Source of the DNA: Streptomyces griseus subsp. griseus
Lineage (GTDB): Bacteria; Actinomycetota; Actinomycetes; Streptomycetales; Streptomycetaceae
Assembly (NCBI RefSeq): GCF_000720255.1
Contig: NZ_JOJE01000005.1
Coordinates: 558,001-622,000 of the forward strand
DNA length: 64,000 bases
Direction: 5' to 3'
The notes beneath the pieces were generated by a model. That model saw nothing but the letters and a program-made list of their open reading frames with translations. It was not told the origin of the DNA and did no database searches. A program made the translations under genes and the position numbers. This document shows, piece after piece, positions 36,015-45,100 of the stretch (the stretch's first letter is position 1; each line of letters starts with the position of its first letter).

Positions 36015-36380
36015 ATGACGTACTTGGCCGTCTTCGAGGATCAGAGCCGGGGAGTTGAGCGCTCGGCCCTGATCGCCGCCCTGGAACGGGACTGGCCGTC
36101 CGCCGAGATTCGCGAAAGGCGCGGAACGCAAGAATCCCGGGATGTGGTCTGGGTTTATGTGGAGGGAGACGGGGAGCTCGAGGGGTATTCGCACGCGGAC
36201 GGGACCTGCATTTATCTTGACTCGCCCCTCGACCTGGCTGCGAGATTCGCCCTCTGGTTCCGGGGGCTGGTGCCGCCGGATGTCGAATTGGTTTTCTGTG
36301 ATGACAGCTACAGCTTCAGCGGCTTCATCGAAATCGGAATGGATGCCGACTCGGTGATGAACATCGCCGCCGACGCCTGA
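36015..36380 (+). CDS. Probable immunity protein for the RHS toxin
   Basis: A 121-residue acidic soluble protein starting 15 bases after the RHS stop, with AAAGGAG ahead of its ATG. Its place immediately downstream of a polymorphic toxin C-terminus, small size and acidic character are the standard marks of a cognate immunity protein; the sequence itself (MTYLAVFEDQSRG ...) does not match an immunity family I can name. Codon use is noticeably less GC-biased than in neighbours, as in the toxin tail, suggesting both were exchanged as one cassette. Predicted to neutralise the nuclease domain in the cytoplasm. Confidence 0.75.
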   Translation: MTYLAVFEDQSRGVERSALIAALERDWPSAEIRERRGTQESRDVVWVYVEGDGELEGYSHADGTCIYLDSPLDLAARFALWFRGLVPPDVELVFCDDSYSFSGFIEIGMDADSVMNIAADA

Positions 36381-36426
36381 TGTCAAGAACGCGCGCACCT
36401 CTTCGACAGTCCGGAGGACCGACACC

Positions 36427-36627
36427 GTGCCCTACCTGATCCTGGGACTCATCGGCCTGCTCGCCGGCATCCGGGTCCTCATGCTCCGCCGCCGGCGGCT
36501 GAGCGCGGCCGCGTCCTCCTCGCCGCTGATCCTCCGGCCGGCGTTCCTAGCGGTGCTCGCCGCCATCGCCATCGCGGGCGGGGCGTTCCTGGTGGCGGGC
36601 GGAGTCGCGACCCTGGTCCAGGGCTGA
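36427..36627 (+). CDS. Small two-helix membrane protein
   Basis: A 66-residue protein starting at GTG 36427 with GGAGG nine bases upstream. It has two hydrophobic helices (about 3-18 and 39-62) separated by a short basic loop (RRRRLSAAAS). It lies 46 bases after the immunity gene on the same strand and could be the last gene of the toxin transcript, possibly an accessory or membrane immunity factor, but nothing in the sequence proves a link. It ends 12 bases from the convergent kinase gene. Confidence 0.6.
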   Translation: MPYLILGLIGLLAGIRVLMLRRRRLSAAASSSPLILRPAFLAVLAAIAIAGGAFLVAGGVATLVQG

Positions 36628-36639
36628 GCCCGGGCGGGG

Positions 36640-38619
36640 TCACTCCGTGCCGCGCAGCGCGCTCCAGGTGTCGTGGCCCACGATGCCGTCGGCGGACAGC
36701 CCCTTGTCGCCCTGGAAGCCGCGTACCGCCGACTCCGTAGCGGCCCCGAAGTCGCCGTCCACGTCGCCGACGGCATACCCGCGTTCCGTCAGCATGCACT
36801 GCACCTGGAGGACGCGCTTGCCGCTGTCGCCCCGGCGGGCGCGGCCGTTGCCGGAGTAGTGCGTGCAGTCGGAGATCCAGGGCGGGGTCGCGGATCCGGG
36901 GTCCTGCGTACTCGGGTCCGGAGCGGGGCCGACGGGCGGGGCGTCGGCCTCGCCTGTGGGGGAGGAAGGGGACGGGCTTCGCGGGCCGACGTCGGCGGCG
37001 TCTTCCTCGGTCTCCTCGTCCTCGGCATCCCCGGAGGCGGACTCGGAGACGCCGGGACGCGCGGCCGCCCCCTCCGCGTCGCCCGCCTTCCTGCCGGACG
37101 CCCCCTCGGCGGATGGACCGTCCGGGGCTCCGGACGCCGAGGGCGCGTCGCTGGGACGGGCTCCGGCGGAGGACGCCGCACCGGAGCCCGGGGCGTAGGC
37201 CTTGGCGGGGCCGTCCGGGCGCGTCAGCACGAACACCCCCGCGGCCACCACACAGACGACGACGGCCGCTGCACCGGCCAGCACGGGCTTCCTCCGCGCC
37301 CAGCCCCGCACGGCCGACGCCCGTAACGGCGTCGACGGCACGACGGCGGAGGGGGCGTCTGTTCCGCCGCTGGAGGGGTTGTTCGTGGCGCCGCCGGAGC
37401 GGTTGTCCGTTGCGCCGCCGGAAGGGGCGTGGGCCTCGGCGGCGGAAGGCACCCGCGCTTCGGCGCCGGAAGGCACCCGCGCTTCGGCGCCGGAAGGACC
37501 CAGCGCTGCGGCGCCCAAAGGACCCCGCGCTTCGGACGCCCGTCCGGCGCCCGGGAGGTCCGTCGCTTCCGCCGCGTCCACCGATCGGGCCGGGTCCCCC
37601 GGGGCCCCGGCCGGGTCCCCTAAGCGTGCCCTCCGTTCGACAGGCAGCCGGAAGAGTACGTCGTACGCCTGCTGCCGGGCCCGCACCGCGGCGCCCAGCG
37701 GTTCGGGCCAGCCGGGGGCCGTCCCGGTGTGGGGCTCCGCCGCGGTGACGAGGTCCTCGGGGGTGGGGCGGCTGCCGGGGTCCTTGGACAGGCAGGCGGA
37801 GAGGAGGGAGCCGAGGGCCGGGTCCGCCGCCGAGATCCGGGTGAGCAGCGCGGGATTGGGCTCCTCGAAGGCCACCCGGTGCATCACGTCGACCCCGGTG
37901 CCGTCACCGAAGGGGGCACGGCCGGTCGCCGCGTAGACGAGCGTCCCGGCGAGGGAGAACACGTCGGACGCGGTGTCGGAGTGGCCGGTCCTGAGATGCT
38001 CCGGGGACATGTAGGCGGGCGTGCCCACCCGGTTGCCCGTGCCGGTGATCGCGCTCGCGTCGACAGCCCTGGAGATGCCGAAGTCGATCACGTGCGCACC
38101 GCGGACGGACAGCAGCACGTTGGACGGCTTGAGGTCCCGGTGCACGATCTCCGCGGCGGCGAGGCCGACGAGCGCCCGCCCCAGCTCGGCGGTGAGCCGC
38201 CAGACCGTGCCCGTCTCCAGGGCACCGCCGTCCCGTACCGCTTCCGCCAGATCCAGCCCCGGAAGGTACTCGGTGGCCATCCACAGCAGTTCGTCCCGGA
38301 AGCCCGTGCCGCACAGCCCCGGCGTGTACGGCGTACGGAGCCGGGCGTGCACCGACGCCTCCCGCTCGAACCGGCGCCGGAACCTCGGGTCGTCCGCGTA
38401 CTCCGGCCTGATCACCTTCACCGCGACCAGTCCGGGACGGCCGTCCACGGGCCGCGCCAGATACACCCGCCCCATGCCACCACTGCCGAGCAGGGCCAGC
38501 GGCACATAGGGGCCGACCTGGCCCGGATCGCCGGGGCGCAGGGGCGAGGCGCCGGTCCGGCGCAGCGCGGCTGCCTCGCTCGTCGCCGGGCCCGGTGGCA
38601 GCGGCCGCTGTTGTGACAC
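36640..38619 (-). CDS. Membrane Ser/Thr protein kinase with peptidoglycan-binding domain
   Basis: A 659-residue PknB-type kinase. The cytoplasmic catalytic domain has the P-loop GSGGMGRVY, Lys68 (VAVKVI), HRDLKPSN (Asp162) and DFG (Asp179). An Ala/Pro-rich juxtamembrane linker follows, then one transmembrane helix near 443-463 (VLAGAAAVVVCVVAAGVFVL), a disordered extracellular stretch and a C-terminal PG_binding_1 domain (QVQCMLTERGYAVGDVDGDFG ... GIVGHDTWSAL). It probably senses cell-wall state. The GTG start at 38619 (VSQQRP) is short of a strong ribosome site. Codon 432 is TTA (forward strand 37324-37326), so translation may depend on the bldA tRNA. It converges on the RHS locus. Confidence 0.92.
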   Translation of the reverse strand: MSQQRPLPPGPATSEAAALRRTGASPLRPGDPGQVGPYVPLALLGSGGMGRVYLARPVDGRPGLVAVKVIRPEYADDPRFRRRFEREASVHARLRTPYTPGLCGTGFRDELLWMATEYLPGLDLAEAVRDGGALETGTVWRLTAELGRALVGLAAAEIVHRDLKPSNVLLSVRGAHVIDFGISRAVDASAITGTGNRVGTPAYMSPEHLRTGHSDTASDVFSLAGTLVYAATGRAPFGDGTGVDVMHRVAFEEPNPALLTRISAADPALGSLLSACLSKDPGSRPTPEDLVTAAEPHTGTAPGWPEPLGAAVRARQQAYDVLFRLPVERRARLGDPAGAPGDPARSVDAAEATDLPGAGRASEARGPLGAAALGPSGAEARVPSGAEARVPSAAEAHAPSGGATDNRSGGATNNPSSGGTDAPSAVVPSTPLRASAVRGWARRKPVLAGAAAVVVCVVAAGVFVLTRPDGPAKAYAPGSGAASSAGARPSDAPSASGAPDGPSAEGASGRKAGDAEGAAARPGVSESASGDAEDEETEEDAADVGPRSPSPSSPTGEADAPPVGPAPDPSTQDPGSATPPWISDCTHYSGNGRARRGDSGKRVLQVQCMLTERGYAVGDVDGDFGAATESAVRGFQGDKGLSADGIVGHDTWSALRGTE

Positions 38620-38745
38620 GGATCCCCCGAAGTGATGTTCGCCGTACGTCCGTTCGCATTCCGGCGGGAAGACGAGGCTAACTCAGCCGTGGCGCACGGT
38701 CAGCGTTTCAATCACTTCCGTCACAAGCGGCGGGGAACACGGCGC

Positions 38746-39423
38746 CTACGAGGGGACCCGGTCCGTGTGGCGCGCGATCGCCGCCCGCAGGGCCTCGCGC
38801 AGTTCCTCCGGGGGCGCCGGACCGTCGACGCTGCTGGTGATCGCCTCGGCGACCGTGCGCAGCTTGGTGTTGGTGTGCTGCGAGGTCTCGCGCAGGATGT
38901 GCCACGCCTGACCGGAGGTGCACGCGTGGACGGCCATCAGGATGCCGCGGGCCTGGTCGATCACCGGTCGCGAGCTGATCGCATGACGGAGCTGCTCGAT
39001 CTCCTCCTGCAGCACCGTCAGCCGCTCCGCCCGTTCCAGTGCCACCACGGACGACACGGGCAACGGCTCATCCGCCTCGATCCGCCCCAGCACCGGCTCC
39101 ATGCCCATGAGCTCCAGGATCCGGCGCGGCTGCCCGCTCCAGCCGGCCGTCGCCACCGCGACCCCCGTGCGCCTGCCGTAGTCCTCCAGCAGCTCCAGGA
39201 ACTGCAGCCCGGCCGTGTCCATGAACGTCACCCCGCTCATGTCGAGCTCCACCCGGCGGGCGTCGGCCGACAGCTCGGCCAGCGCCTTGTCCAAAACGTC
39301 CGCGCAGCCGTGGACGAGCTCCCCGTGCGCCGCGAGCTGCGCGCGGCCCTGGTCCGCGTACCCGTCGATGACCAGGGTGCCCAGCATTCCTCCCGCGAGT
39401 GATGGTGGTGTCACAGAAGTCAT
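38746..39423 (-). CDS. STAS-ANTAR domain regulatory protein
   Basis: A 225-residue protein combining an N-terminal STAS domain (about 15-115; LDMSGVTFMDTAGLQFLELL, the usual phosphorylatable-serine position being Thr/Asp-rich here) with a C-terminal ANTAR RNA-binding domain (about 135-195; IEQLRHAISSRPVIDQARGILMAV). STAS domains act as anti-sigma antagonists, and ANTAR domains bind paired hairpins in nascent RNA to prevent termination. The ATG at 39423 is chosen; a GTG three codons later is possible. The much longer frame reading through to 42063 is antisense to real genes. It is divergent from a STAS plus MEDS-ATPase pair. Confidence 0.88.
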   Translation of the reverse strand: MTSVTPPSLAGGMLGTLVIDGYADQGRAQLAAHGELVHGCADVLDKALAELSADARRVELDMSGVTFMDTAGLQFLELLEDYGRRTGVAVATAGWSGQPRRILELMGMEPVLGRIEADEPLPVSSVVALERAERLTVLQEEIEQLRHAISSRPVIDQARGILMAVHACTSGQAWHILRETSQHTNTKLRTVAEAITSSVDGPAPPEELREALRAAIARHTDRVPS

Positions 39424-39628
39424 GTCCCCCTGCCTCGTCGGTCGCCGACAGTCCTCATGACGCGCCCCTCCGGTGATCCGGTGGTCTGGTGGTCCGGGGC
39501 CGGGCGGTCGGGCACGCCGCACCTGCGACTTCGTCTGCCCCACGTGCCGCTCGTTACACCCGTCCGGTGCATGGAGGGGTCTGCAAGGGGGTAAGGGCTT
39601 CTCGTTCGAGAGCATCGGGGAGACTGGT

Positions 39629-39982
39629 GTGGGTATCCGGTACGGGACACCGTCCGCGGCCGTAGACGCGGAACCGGGATTGACGGTGTCCCCGTTGTCC
39701 GGGCGGCGGGGCCTTCGGGCGGCGGGGGAAGTAGGCCTGGCCACGCGCGTGATCTGGGAGCGCGCGCTGGAAGAGGCGCTACGCGGGGACGAGGACGTGT
39801 ACGAACTGGAACTGTCGGCCGTGACGTTCATCGACGTCGCCGGCGCCGGTGCGCTCGCGGACGCCGTGCGGCGTCTGGGGCCCGACCGGCGGATCGTGCT
39901 GCACGCGCCGCCATCCGTCCTGCGCCGGTCGCTGGAGCTGCTCTGGCCGGGGCTCGACGGGATCGAGGTGCCGACCTCATGA
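39629..39982 (+). CDS. STAS-domain (anti-sigma factor antagonist-like) protein
   Basis: A 117-residue single STAS domain protein (YELELSAVTFIDVAGAGALADAVRRLG ... IVLHAPPSVLRRSLELLWPG). The GTG at 39629 has GGGGAG six bases upstream; the longer frame lacks STAS homology. Its stop overlaps the ATG of the next gene (ATGA), so the two products are coupled and probably partners: a STAS protein with an ATPase-type anti-sigma factor. Confidence 0.8.
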   Translation: MGIRYGTPSAAVDAEPGLTVSPLSGRRGLRAAGEVGLATRVIWERALEEALRGDEDVYELELSAVTFIDVAGAGALADAVRRLGPDRRIVLHAPPSVLRRSLELLWPGLDGIEVPTS

Positions 39983-40911
39983 CCGCTGTGGCAGACCCCT
40001 TCGTACACCCAGCGCTCTTCTACCGCGACGAGCAGGAGTACCTCGCGGGCACGGTCCCCTTCGTGCGCGAGGCCGTCGAGGCCGGGGAGCCGGTGGCGGT
40101 CGCGGTGCCCGGCGAGAACCTGCGGCTCATCCAGGACGGCCTCGGGGACGCCGCCGCGGGCGTACGGTTCCTCGACATGCGCCAGGCGGGACGCAACCCC
40201 GGCCGGATCATCCCCGGTGTGCTGCGCGCCTTCGCCGACGCCCAGCCGTCCGGCCGCCGCGTGCGGATCATCGGCGAGCCGATCTGGGCGGGCCGCACGG
40301 CGAACGAGTACCCCGCCTGCGTCCAGCACGAGGCGCTGATCAACGCGGCCTTCCAGGGCCGTGAGGTCACCATCCTCTGTCCCTACGACGTCAAGCGCCT
40401 CGACGAGCAGGTCCTCACCGACGCCCTGGCCACCCACCCCACCCTCATCACCTCCGGCTCCCCGCTGCCCCGGGCCAGTGGCGCCTACGACCCCGAGGCC
40501 GTCGTCGCCGGCTACAACCGGCCGCTGTCCCACGTGCCGGACGTGCAGGGCCTGGTCTTCGACGACGTGACGCTGCCCGGCGCCCGGTACCACGCCACCG
40601 CCGAGGGGATGCGGCTCGGCCTCACCGGCACCCGGCTCGACGACCTGTCGCTCATCACGGCCGAGCTGACCACCAACAGCGTGGTGCACGGCGGCGGCGT
40701 GGGCGAGCTGCGGGTATGGGCCGAGGACGGGTACGTGGTGTGCGAGGTCCGCGACAGCGGACGGCTGGAGGACCCGCTCGCCGGCCGGCGCCCCGCCCCG
40801 CACGAGCAGCGCGGCGGCCGCGGGCTGCTGCTGGTCAACCTCATCGCCGACCTCGTCCGGGTGCACACGGACCACGAGGGCACGACGATCCGCGTGTTCC
40901 TGGCCCCCTGA
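39979..40911 (+). CDS. MEDS-domain sensor with anti-sigma-type histidine-kinase-like ATPase
   Basis: A 310-residue cytoplasmic protein with an N-terminal MEDS (DcmR sensory) domain (about 5-170, HPALFYRDEQEYLAG) and a C-terminal HATPase_c domain of the RsbW/SpoIIAB type (about 190-305; SLITAELTTNSVVHGGG as the N-box, RGGRGLLLVNLIAD). No phosphoacceptor histidine domain is present, so it is probably an anti-sigma factor or serine kinase acting on the coupled STAS protein. It converges on the Mbl-like gene. Confidence 0.87.
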   Translation: MTAVADPFVHPALFYRDEQEYLAGTVPFVREAVEAGEPVAVAVPGENLRLIQDGLGDAAAGVRFLDMRQAGRNPGRIIPGVLRAFADAQPSGRRVRIIGEPIWAGRTANEYPACVQHEALINAAFQGREVTILCPYDVKRLDEQVLTDALATHPTLITSGSPLPRASGAYDPEAVVAGYNRPLSHVPDVQGLVFDDVTLPGARYHATAEGMRLGLTGTRLDDLSLITAELTTNSVVHGGGVGELRVWAEDGYVVCEVRDSGRLEDPLAGRRPAPHEQRGGRGLLLVNLIADLVRVHTDHEGTTIRVFLAP

Positions 40912-40934
40912 GCCGCCGTGGAGCCGCCGGCCGC

Positions 40935-41972
40935 TCAGCCGGCCAGAGGGTCCAGGGCCAGCGGCTGGATCTTGCCCTCCAGCATCGCGCCCAGGCCCAT
41001 CGCCGCGCACACGTCGGGGCGTTCGGCGATGTGCACCGGCATGCCGGTGGCCTGCCGCAGCATCTGGTCGAGGCCGGGGAGCAGCGCGCTGCCGCCGACC
41101 ATCATGATCCCGCGGTCGGCGAGGTCGGCCACCAGGTCGGGCGGGCAGTCCCGTAGCACCCTTCCGATGCCGTCGAGCACCGCCGTCAGCGGCGTCTCGA
41201 TCGCGCCCCGAACGGCGGCGGTGTCCACCTGCACGGAACGGGCCAGGCCGGTCGCGACGTCCCGTCCGTGGATCTCCGTCGAGGCCGGGCCGTGCGGGGT
41301 GAGTCCGTTCCCGGATAGGGCCAGCTGGAGCGGACGTACCGACTGGCTGGGAAGCATCAGCTCGTGTTCGTGCCGCAGGTGCTGCACGATCGCGTGGTCC
41401 ACGGCCTCGCCGCCGACGGGGACGCGTTCGGCGGTCACGATCGAGCCGAGGGACAGCACGGCCACCTGGGTGGCCGCGGCCCCGCACACCATGATCATGG
41501 TGGCCTCGGGCTGCTCCACGGGCAGCCCGCAGCCGACGGCGGCGGCGATCAGGGTGTCCACGAGTTCCACCCGGCGCGCGCCGAGCCCGACCAGCGTCTC
41601 GATCGCCGCCCGCTGGGCCAGCGGGTCGGCGTCGTGCGGGGTGCACGCCGCGGCCCGCAGGAACGGCTTGCGGCGCAGGGAACGGCGGACCTTGTCGCCG
41701 AGCAGATGGCGCAGCATGCGCTGAGCCATCTCGATGTCGACGACCGTCCCGCCCGAGACGGGGCGGGCCACGCGGATGTAGTGGGGGGTGCGGCCCGTCA
41801 TCTTCTCCGCGAACTCCCCGACCGCGATCAGCGCGCCCGTGCGGGTGTTCACGGCGGCGGCGGACGGCTGGTCCACGACGAGCCCCGCCCCCTTCACATA
41901 CACCCGCGTCCGCGCCGCACCCAGGTCGACGGCGAAGTGGCAGCGGCGCAGCTGCTCCAGACTGGCGCTCAT
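40935..41972 (-). CDS. mbl: MreB/Mbl-type actin-like protein
   Basis: A 345-residue bacterial actin homologue with phosphate-1 motif AVDLGAARTRVYV, adenosine motif IMMVGGSALLPGLDQML and the interdomain VPVGGEAVDHAI segment. Length matches MreB/Mbl proteins. It is more divergent than housekeeping MreB and resembles the Mbl protein of Streptomyces (SCO2451), which is linked to spore-wall synthesis; that specific identity is from recall. The ATG at 41972 has GGAGGACCAGGA upstream; the frame to 42176 adds low-complexity sequence. It is a single leftward gene, not part of an mreBCD cluster. Confidence 0.85.
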   Translation of the reverse strand: MSASLEQLRRCHFAVDLGAARTRVYVKGAGLVVDQPSAAAVNTRTGALIAVGEFAEKMTGRTPHYIRVARPVSGGTVVDIEMAQRMLRHLLGDKVRRSLRRKPFLRAAACTPHDADPLAQRAAIETLVGLGARRVELVDTLIAAAVGCGLPVEQPEATMIMVCGAAATQVAVLSLGSIVTAERVPVGGEAVDHAIVQHLRHEHELMLPSQSVRPLQLALSGNGLTPHGPASTEIHGRDVATGLARSVQVDTAAVRGAIETPLTAVLDGIGRVLRDCPPDLVADLADRGIMMVGGSALLPGLDQMLRQATGMPVHIAERPDVCAAMGLGAMLEGKIQPLALDPLAG

Positions 41973-42180
41973 TCCTGGTCCTCCCGAGTGCGCGGGCCGT
42001 GAGGGCCGCCCGGTGGCGGGCCTCGCGGACGTCGGACCGCCCGGCGGCGGGCCTCCCTCGCATGGTGCGCGGGACGGCGTGGGGGCCGCCTTCTGGAGGG
42101 GGCCGGGCGGGGCGCCGCTGAATGGGGGGTTTTGACGCGACCGTCGGACGGGTGGGGGGTTTCGTCGGCCGGGCACGTGT

Positions 42181-45100
42181 TCAGAGCGAGCGGGCGGCCC
42201 CCAGTACGGGGGCGAGGGAGGGCACGGTGATCTCGCAGCCGGCCTCGCGCAACCTCTGCTCCGCCGTGGGATTGCGGGCGAGGCCGACGAAACTCAGGCC
42301 GGCTTGCTGGGCGGCGGTCAGTTCGGCGACGGTCGAGCCGATCACGACGCCCGTGGGGTCGGGCCGGCCGGGGGAGCGCAGGGCACGCAGCAGACAGTCG
42401 GGGTGCGGCGTGAGCAGCCCGAGGTCCTCGCCGCGGCCGTGGACGCCGGCGAGAGGGAGGTTGTAGGGCTCCAGGTAGCGGTGGACGGCCTGCGGGCAGA
42501 CGTCCGTGACGACGTGCACCGGGCGGCCCGAGTCGTGCAGGGCGCGCACCAGCGGCACGGAGTTGTGCGTGGTCGGCGCGTCGGGGACGGCCGCCAGTTC
42601 GAGCGCGTCGAGGCGCTCGCGCAGCAGCGGCCCGAGCCTGTCCCGCGCGAAGGCACGCAGCAGGTCCAGCGGATGCGTGAACATCTCCCGGCCCGCCGCG
42701 TGCACCCGGGGCAGGGAGCGGCCCGCGAGCGCGTCCTGCGGGGAGCGGTGCTCGGCGACGAGGGCCAGCAGGTCGAGTACGGCCTCGCGCGCGGTCTGCG
42801 CGGAGTACAGGCGGGTGACGGGACCGTCGAAGCCGAGCAGCACCGTCTCCGCGTCCGCGAGCACACCGGACAACGGGCGCCGCGGCGGCGCCGTGAGCCG
42901 CGGCTCGGGCAGCGGCGTGCCCTCCGGGGCGAGCTGCACCGCACACGCCACCGAGAGCCCCGGCACCGGCCATCCGTGCAGCCCCGAGTTCAGCGCCCGC
43001 TGGGCCGCGCCCGCCCGGCGCTGGGGATGGCGGCGGGTGACACGGGGCGCCGACTCCAGCACGTGCTCCAGCAGCCGCTCCGCCACACCCGTGGCCTCCG
43101 CGCGCACGAACGCGACCGGGTCCTCGACATGCCACGACAGCTCGACCGCGGCCACGAAGGCGCCCTTGCCGGAGCTCGGCAGGGACACCCGGTAGTGGGC
43201 CTGGTGCGTCGTCAGGTCGACCTCGTAGTACGTCGTCACCCGCGGCGGACGCCCCCCGTACGGCCGCGCCGGATCGAGCAGCGTCAGCGGACCGTCGGGC
43301 CGCGTGTGCACGATGGCCGTGCGGCCGGGGGCGGGGACACCGAGCTGACGGAGGTCGGGGGTGATGAAAGGCCCCTTCACGAGGTCCCGGCTCTCGGTGC
43401 CGGGCGGCGGCTGGGTCGGGGAGAGCGCGCAGTACCACGCGAGGGGTGGGGTGTCGGGGTCACTGCCCCGGTACAAGGGCATGAAGCGCTGGGCGCCCTG
43501 GGCGGCGGAGCTGCCGCCGAACTCCTCGTAGAGGCCCGGTGGGATGACGACCAGGAGGTCGGCCGGGACGCGCTCGTGGAGCTCCCGCGCCTCCGTCGGC
43601 GTGGCGGAGCCGTTCCAGAACGTCACCTTGAGACGGGGCGGGTCCGTGAGCCCGGTCATGGCCCCGGGGAGGTGGCGCAGGGCGGCTACGAGAACCGGCA
43701 GCAGGTAGGCGGCGGGTTCGGTGCGGACGGCATAGCCGTCGGGGCTCACCCGGACCTCGTACTGCTGGGAGGCCAGCGCCCCGCGCGAGAGCATCTCGTG
43801 CACCGCGTACTCGAGCGTGATGCGGGCCTCGGGCCGGCCGGTCAGGTCGTCGGCCTCGAAGAGGATCGTGGGACGCCCGTCGTCGTCGGGGCTGCCCGGT
43901 TCGTCGGACCCCTCCCCGCCCAGCCGCCGTACCGTCTCCTCGCTGACCGTCGCGAACGCGGCGCCGCCCTGAGCGCCCTCCTTGCCCCTCTCCGCCCGGA
44001 ACTCACCCGCCGCGAGCCCCGCCCGGTCGTCGATCAGCGCGCCCACCTCCGCCAGGAACTCGCGGGTGCGGCCGCGGGCCGAGCGGGGGAGGGTGCGCAG
44101 GAGCAGGTCGCGCACGCCGGGGCGGAAGTCGTACGAGCCCGGCGGTCCGGGGGCGGTCGTCAGCATGCCGCTGAGGATCACCTCGGCGAGGTGCTGCGGG
44201 CGCGGTTCGCGGTCCACCGTGCGCTGCACCAGACGCATCACCGGCACGGAGGGCACGGCCAGCGCGAGGTGGCCGGCGAGCCGGAACGCCTCGGGGGACG
44301 CGGTCGCGCGGAAGCGCAGGACCAGGTCCTCCGGGCCGGCGGTGGTGACGGCGGGGGCCGGTTCGGCTGGCACGGCGGGGGCCACCGGCAGCCACGCCAC
44401 CGCGCCCGGCATCCGCCGGCCGCCCGGATCCGCCAACAGCGCGGCCCAGTTGGCCAGCCAGCGGGCGCCCACCTCCAGGACGGGCAGGGGCACGGCGTAC
44501 GGGGGCGGGGGCGGGGTGTCCGGGTCGTACGGCGTGAAGGCGAGGGCGGCGGAGGGCGCCGCCGCGGCCGCGGGCGTGAGCAGGCCGGGCTCGGCGGGCA
44601 GGGCCGTCGTCGGCCACAGGTGCTCCGGCAGCGGCTGGAGCACGGCCACGGGCATGCGGTCCGCCCAGTGGCGCAGGGTGGCGTACCAGAGCTCGCCCGC
44701 CGGGCCGGGGCGCCACTGCGGGCCCATGCAGTCGCTGACGAGGAGGGTGACGGTACGGCCGTCGTCGGAGGCGGGGACGTGCCGGGCCCGGCCGTCGGGG
44801 CCCGCGGGGTGCAGGGTGACCGTACGGAAGATGCCCGACTGGGCGAGGACGGTGTGCAGTTCGCGGACCAGGGGGCGCCACACCGGCATGGTGGGGCCCG
44901 TGTCGTGCACGAGGTTGAGGCGCAGCCAGCGGTCGGGCGCCGGGCGCAGCACGGGCAGCCAGACATCGGGGTGGGCGCCGAGGCGGGCGATGCGGTCGGC
45001 CGTCGCCTTCTCGTCCAGCACCCGCGCGCGCGGCGCGGGCACCTTCCGCTTCAGCGGCCGCAGCGCCCGCTGCAACGCCAGTGGATGCGGCAGCATCGGC

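Noticed and set aside
38746..42063. 1105-codon frame joining the STAS-ANTAR gene to upstream sequence
   Set aside because: Only the last 225 codons have domain content; the rest is antisense to the STAS/MEDS genes and in another frame of mbl.
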